This document shows, piece by piece, positions 60,759 through 64,000 of a stretch of 64,000 nucleotides of DNA (position 1 is its first letter; every line of letters starts with the position of its first letter). Source of the stretch: Phascolarctobacterium sp. (GTDB lineage: Bacteria; Bacillota; Negativicutes; Acidaminococcales; Acidaminococcaceae); the NCBI GenBank assembly GCA_030531205.1, contig JAUNOC010000001.1, positions 62,001-126,000 of the forward strand, written 5' to 3'. The notes beneath the pieces are model-generated. The model ran no database searches. It was given only the letters and a program-made list of their open reading frames with translations, and had not been told where the DNA came from. The position numbers were made by a program, and so were the translations under genes.

Positions 60759-62384
60759 TCAATTTTCTTTCTTCATATAGTCCTTAATTACTTGTACCAA
60801 ATTAATTTTACAGTGTACTAACCACATAAAATATGCCGTAAGTACAATAAACAAAGCAGAAACAGTGCGAATAAACCACAAATTATTATTAACCATTAAT
60901 AGGAACAATGCCGCCAAAGAAGTTGCCAGCATAAAAACTGTGGGATAAAAAACAAACTGAGTTCTCTTAAATTTATTCATAACTAGCCACAGAAACACTA
61001 CCAGCAATGTCATACCGGCCACTAATTGATTGATTGCCCCAAATGCCGGCCAGAACAATTCCCACATTCTTTTGCCATCGCTTTCCAAAATCATCAAACT
61101 GAGTGCCGCCAACAAAGTCAAAGATGTAGCCATAAAACTGGACAGACGATTATGAGTCAATTCCTGCAAAAGATATCGTCCTACACGGGCGATTGTATCA
61201 AGGGTTGTAAGTACAAAACAGTTGATTACCATAAACCCAAAGATATTGCCAAGATGATGCTCAATGCCAATATATTCCAACATTCTGCCAAATCCAACTG
61301 CAAAACAATTTAAGGGGGCATGTGCTATAAAGTCCCCGTTAAGCATAACTGTTCCCAAGGCAATAACCCCTACCACGCCCTCTAAAAGCATTGAACCATA
61401 ACCTACGTCCAAGGCCTGCTCTTTTTGGGCAAGTTGTTTGGGTGTAGTCCCGGAACTAATCATGGAATGGGCTCCGCTCACCGCTCCACAGGCGATAGTA
61501 ATGAAAAGCATGGGCCACAAATAACTGTTGCCGGAAATAGCATTCCACCCTCTGAAAGGCTCCAGCATATTGACTTGCACTTGTGTTCCTGTAACAAACA
61601 TTCCCGCAACCCCAAGAAAAATCCCGGCATACAAAAAGAAGGAGGCAATATAATCCCTTGGCTCCATCAAAAGCCAGAGCGGAAGCACACATGCCAAATA
61701 ACAATATCCGACTAACGCCACACGCCAGTAATTTAATGGCAAATCAAACATTCTAAAAACTTCGATGTTGTTTGCACCATAATACAAAGCATAGAAAAAG
61801 AACGGCATCAAAAATAAAGTGGCATAACGCAAACTGATGTGAAATACATAAACACCAATGCCTAGAATAAATGCCGCAATTACCGTTAAAACAACTGTAA
61901 AACCTACTTCCGGCGCTTCTGTAAAAGTTACTGCGGTAATATCTAAAAATGATGCTACTACCAACACCAAAAAAATCCATACAAACGCCAGAAAAAACAT
62001 CTGTACTTTTCGCCCAAGAATACGTTGCACAACTTCGGCAATAGAAAGCCCATCATATTTGAGGGATACTGCCAAGGCACTTAAATCATGCACACCGCCT
62101 ACAAAAATACACCCCAAAATCAGCCAAAGCAAGGCCGGCACCCAGCCAAACATCGCTCCGGCAACAACAGGCCCTACAATGGCTCCCGCTCCTGCAATGG
62201 AAGAAAAATGATGGGCAAAAAGTATGCTCAACGGGGATGGGAAATAATCCATATCGTCTCTTAAATATACGGAAGGCATCTCTTCTTCCTTATCAGACAA
62301 AAAATATTTGCTGAGCCAAGCCCCGTAATACTTATAAGCCACCAAAAAACAAACTATGGTAACTACAATAATAACTGACATCAT
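60759..62384 (-). CDS. cstA: Carbon starvation protein A family transporter
   Basis: 541 residues with about 15 hydrophobic segments. CstA pattern: PSPLSILFAHHFSSIAGAGAIVGPVVAGAMFGW near 50-82 and GAVSGAHSMISSGTTPKQL near 300-318. Relatives take up peptides or pyruvate under carbon limitation. Its ATG overlaps the stop of the upstream EAL-type gene by 4 bp, so both are made together. It converges with the RsbW-like gene. Confidence 0.9.
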   Translation of the reverse strand: MMSVIIVVTIVCFLVAYKYYGAWLSKYFLSDKEEEMPSVYLRDDMDYFPSPLSILFAHHFSSIAGAGAIVGPVVAGAMFGWVPALLWLILGCIFVGGVHDLSALAVSLKYDGLSIAEVVQRILGRKVQMFFLAFVWIFLVLVVASFLDITAVTFTEAPEVGFTVVLTVIAAFILGIGVYVFHISLRYATLFLMPFFFYALYYGANNIEVFRMFDLPLNYWRVALVGYCYLACVLPLWLLMEPRDYIASFFLYAGIFLGVAGMFVTGTQVQVNMLEPFRGWNAISGNSYLWPMLFITIACGAVSGAHSMISSGTTPKQLAQKEQALDVGYGSMLLEGVVGVIALGTVMLNGDFIAHAPLNCFAVGFGRMLEYIGIEHHLGNIFGFMVINCFVLTTLDTIARVGRYLLQELTHNRLSSFMATSLTLLAALSLMILESDGKRMWELFWPAFGAINQLVAGMTLLVVFLWLVMNKFKRTQFVFYPTVFMLATSLAALFLLMVNNNLWFIRTVSALFIVLTAYFMWLVHCKINLVQVIKDYMKKEN

Positions 62385-64000
62385 AATGTTTCACCTTGCT
62401 CTAACAATTTTGCAAAATCATCTGCTGACATAGATTTTTCAAAATAAGAACCTACAATTTCATCATAGTCAAGTTCTTTAACCCTATGCAAACGCTCTTC
62501 ACTGTTGATACGCGACAAAATTACTTTTAAACCAATCTTTTTCGCCATATCCACAATACCTTGACAAACAACCAGCCCATTGGCATCATCCGTCCAATCT
62601 GTTACTGTTCCCAAGCTCAAATACTCAATAATTCCGCCTTTGATATTCACAAGCCCGGAAACACCATTGACAAACCCGCCTAAAATAATGGTAAATCCTG
62701 CCTCTTTGAATTCCTTTAGAATTTCGTGAATGTTGGGGACAGAACTTAAGCATGATTCGCTTATCTCAAATTGTATGTATTTGGGGTCAACACCCGCCAC
62801 ATCAGCCAACATTTTATAACTTTTCACCAAATCTTCCTGATAAAAACTGCTGTCAGACAAATATGCAGAAATTGGTAAAAGTTTTTTCCCCATTTCCTTC
62901 CATTTCCGCAATTGGGTACAAACTAAACGGAAATTCAGCATATCCAGCCGGGGCAATAACCCTTGTCGTGACAACATACCAAAAAATTGGTCAAAATCCA
63001 AAACCCTGCCATCTGCCAATTTCCATACAGAGAAAAGCTTACCGCCAACTAATTTATTTGCCTTATCACGTTTAGCCTGAAATTGTAATTCAAAAGCATG
63101 AGCATTAACCGCTTTTTCAAAATAAGTTAACAAACTTTCACCTTGCAAATCAAGAATTTCTTGTTCTTCTTCCCAGAAAACATAGTTTTTGGATTCGTGC
63201 TTAAAATCATGGGCAACCACCAAACTTACAATATTTCCCAAATATCCCGCAATATCCTGATTAATACTGTCCATATGCGTTATACCAAAATAAGGGAACA
63301 ACACGCCGGCATTATTAACCTGACAGAATTTAATCATATCTTTGGTAATCCTATCAAAAAGTTCACACACACCTTGATAATCTTTACGTATTGCAAACAC
63401 AAAATAATGACTGTGAGCATGAGCTATTCTTACATCTTCCCGGACAAATTCATGTGCCATATTATGCCATATTTTACCCATTAACCTGCGCATTGGCCTC
63501 AAGCCACTATTTCTCAAAGTCTTATAATAACCATCCGTTTTCATTACCGCCAAATAAAAATCTGTCCATCCTTCGTCTGTAAGTGTTCTGCGTAAAGCCG
63601 CAAGATTAGGTCCTCTTGTAACATCTGACACATAAGAAAGATTTTCTATTTTAGCATTCATTTGTAAGTAGATATAAAGTACATAGCCGACCAACATCAT
63701 AACAATGATAACGCCCAACGCTAAATATTTATTCATACGGGACATGGCTGTATTAATCCCCGAAAGCAGGAGTTCGTCCGGCATAATAAAAACCATAAAG
63801 TCCATTTTTTCCCTGCCAATGGATTCCACCGGATAATAAGTAATGGTAGCGCCTCCGCCATAATCACAACACGCCATACCCTTCGCATCAATAGCAAAAT
63901 CCTTGCGCATTGCCTCCACGACTTTCTTGCAATCTGGAGAATACTCCTGCAAAAACTTCAAAAGATTATCCGTATTAAAATTCTGCCCGCTATACGCTAC
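62381..64000 (-). CDS. Membrane sensor with a degenerate EAL domain, start beyond the window
   Basis: The frame stays open to the edge, so the true start is outside; 539 codons are visible. An extracytoplasmic sensor-like part (about the first 85 visible residues) precedes one membrane helix (YLALGVIIVMMLVGYVLYIYL). A GGDEF-like remnant near 125-270 lacks the GGDEF signature. The EAL-like part (about 295-520) has GGKLFSVW instead of EALxRW and GGFVNGVSGL where active enzymes have DDFGTG, so c-di-GMP hydrolysis is unlikely. Probably a regulatory protein for cstA, with which it is translationally coupled. Confidence 0.75.
   Translation of the reverse strand, partial: VAYSGQNFNTDNLLKFLQEYSPDCKKVVEAMRKDFAIDAKGMACCDYGGGATITYYPVESIGREKMDFMVFIMPDELLLSGINTAMSRMNKYLALGVIIVMMLVGYVLYIYLQMNAKIENLSYVSDVTRGPNLAALRRTLTDEGWTDFYLAVMKTDGYYKTLRNSGLRPMRRLMGKIWHNMAHEFVREDVRIAHAHSHYFVFAIRKDYQGVCELFDRITKDMIKFCQVNNAGVLFPYFGITHMDSINQDIAGYLGNIVSLVVAHDFKHESKNYVFWEEEQEILDLQGESLLTYFEKAVNAHAFELQFQAKRDKANKLVGGKLFSVWKLADGRVLDFDQFFGMLSRQGLLPRLDMLNFRLVCTQLRKWKEMGKKLLPISAYLSDSSFYQEDLVKSYKMLADVAGVDPKYIQFEISESCLSSVPNIHEILKEFKEAGFTIILGGFVNGVSGLVNIKGGIIEYLSLGTVTDWTDDANGLVVCQGIVDMAKKIGLKVILSRINSEERLHRVKELDYDEIVGSYFEKSMSADDFAKLLEQGETL

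Overview
The window looks like an origin-proximal stretch of a low-to-mid GC Firmicutes chromosome, most plausibly a Negativicutes (Acidaminococcaceae/Phascolarctobacterium- or Selenomonas-like). The reasons are a Selenomonas-type lysine/ornithine decarboxylase beside an LCP cell-wall protein, rpsF-ssb-rpsR, serS and a bactofilin, a Firmicutes-type SAM-I riboswitch, and two perfect parS sites. This assignment is an inference from gene content; no rRNA is present. Almost all genes lie on the minus strand, so the replication fork probably crosses from right to left.

Layout. 0-6.5 kb: cut sigma-54 regulator, tRNA-Gly, purC, a CNNM/CorC protein, an FAD reductase, then a minus-strand operon sfsA-mmcQ-rhodanese-PLP decarboxylase. 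6.5-10.9 kb: a possible cyclic-imide catabolic operon (imidase-like deacetylase, CxxC protein, CobW GTPase, nitrilase-family amidase) with a divergent LysR regulator. 10.9-15.3 kb: an accessory block with hicAB, a PLD-nuclease/ATPase fusion and small membrane or secreted proteins controlled by an XRE repressor. 15.4-24.6 kb: fatty acid kinase pair, LCP protein, polyamine-forming decarboxylase, serS, CoA transferase and an orphan binding protein. 24.7-25.2 kb: a gene-free array of hairpins. 25.2-32.7 kb: t6A tRNA-modification genes, a GerMN lipoprotein, an AMIN amidase, NAD(P)HX repair, acpS and a CYTH protein. 33.3-37.8 kb: gamma-carbonic anhydrase-like protein, Lys-Glu-Val tRNAs, rpsF-ssb-rpsR, a DnaA-box cluster and a bactofilin. 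37.9-46.4 kb: a GlpA-like FAD pair, an AGCS symporter, metG, a carboxylesterase and rsmI. 46.5-55 kb: a candidate small RNA, an acyltransferase/XRE pair, ahcY-metK under a SAM riboswitch, parS sites, ybaK and two DUF559 elements. 55.4-64 kb: a signalling-transport block.

The most unusual region is 55.4-60.7 kb. A SpoIIE-type phosphatase fused to an RsbW-like GHKL domain, a STAS protein and two SLC1-type transporters form one tight operon, with a second RsbW-like gene divergent from it. Each transporter carries a cytosolic N-terminal domain that aligns with the GHKL kinase domains of its neighbours but lacks the ATP-binding residues. It is therefore a candidate partner-switching system wired directly into a transporter. 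cstA and a degenerate EAL sensor follow upstream.

The second theme is repeats. An intergenic family with a core like AATCACAGGAACATCTTACC recurs at about 15 sites. Some copies have terminal inverted repeats, some carry paired stem-loop modules, and two carry a DUF559 endonuclease gene between those modules. This suggests one mobile family with both coding and MITE-like members.
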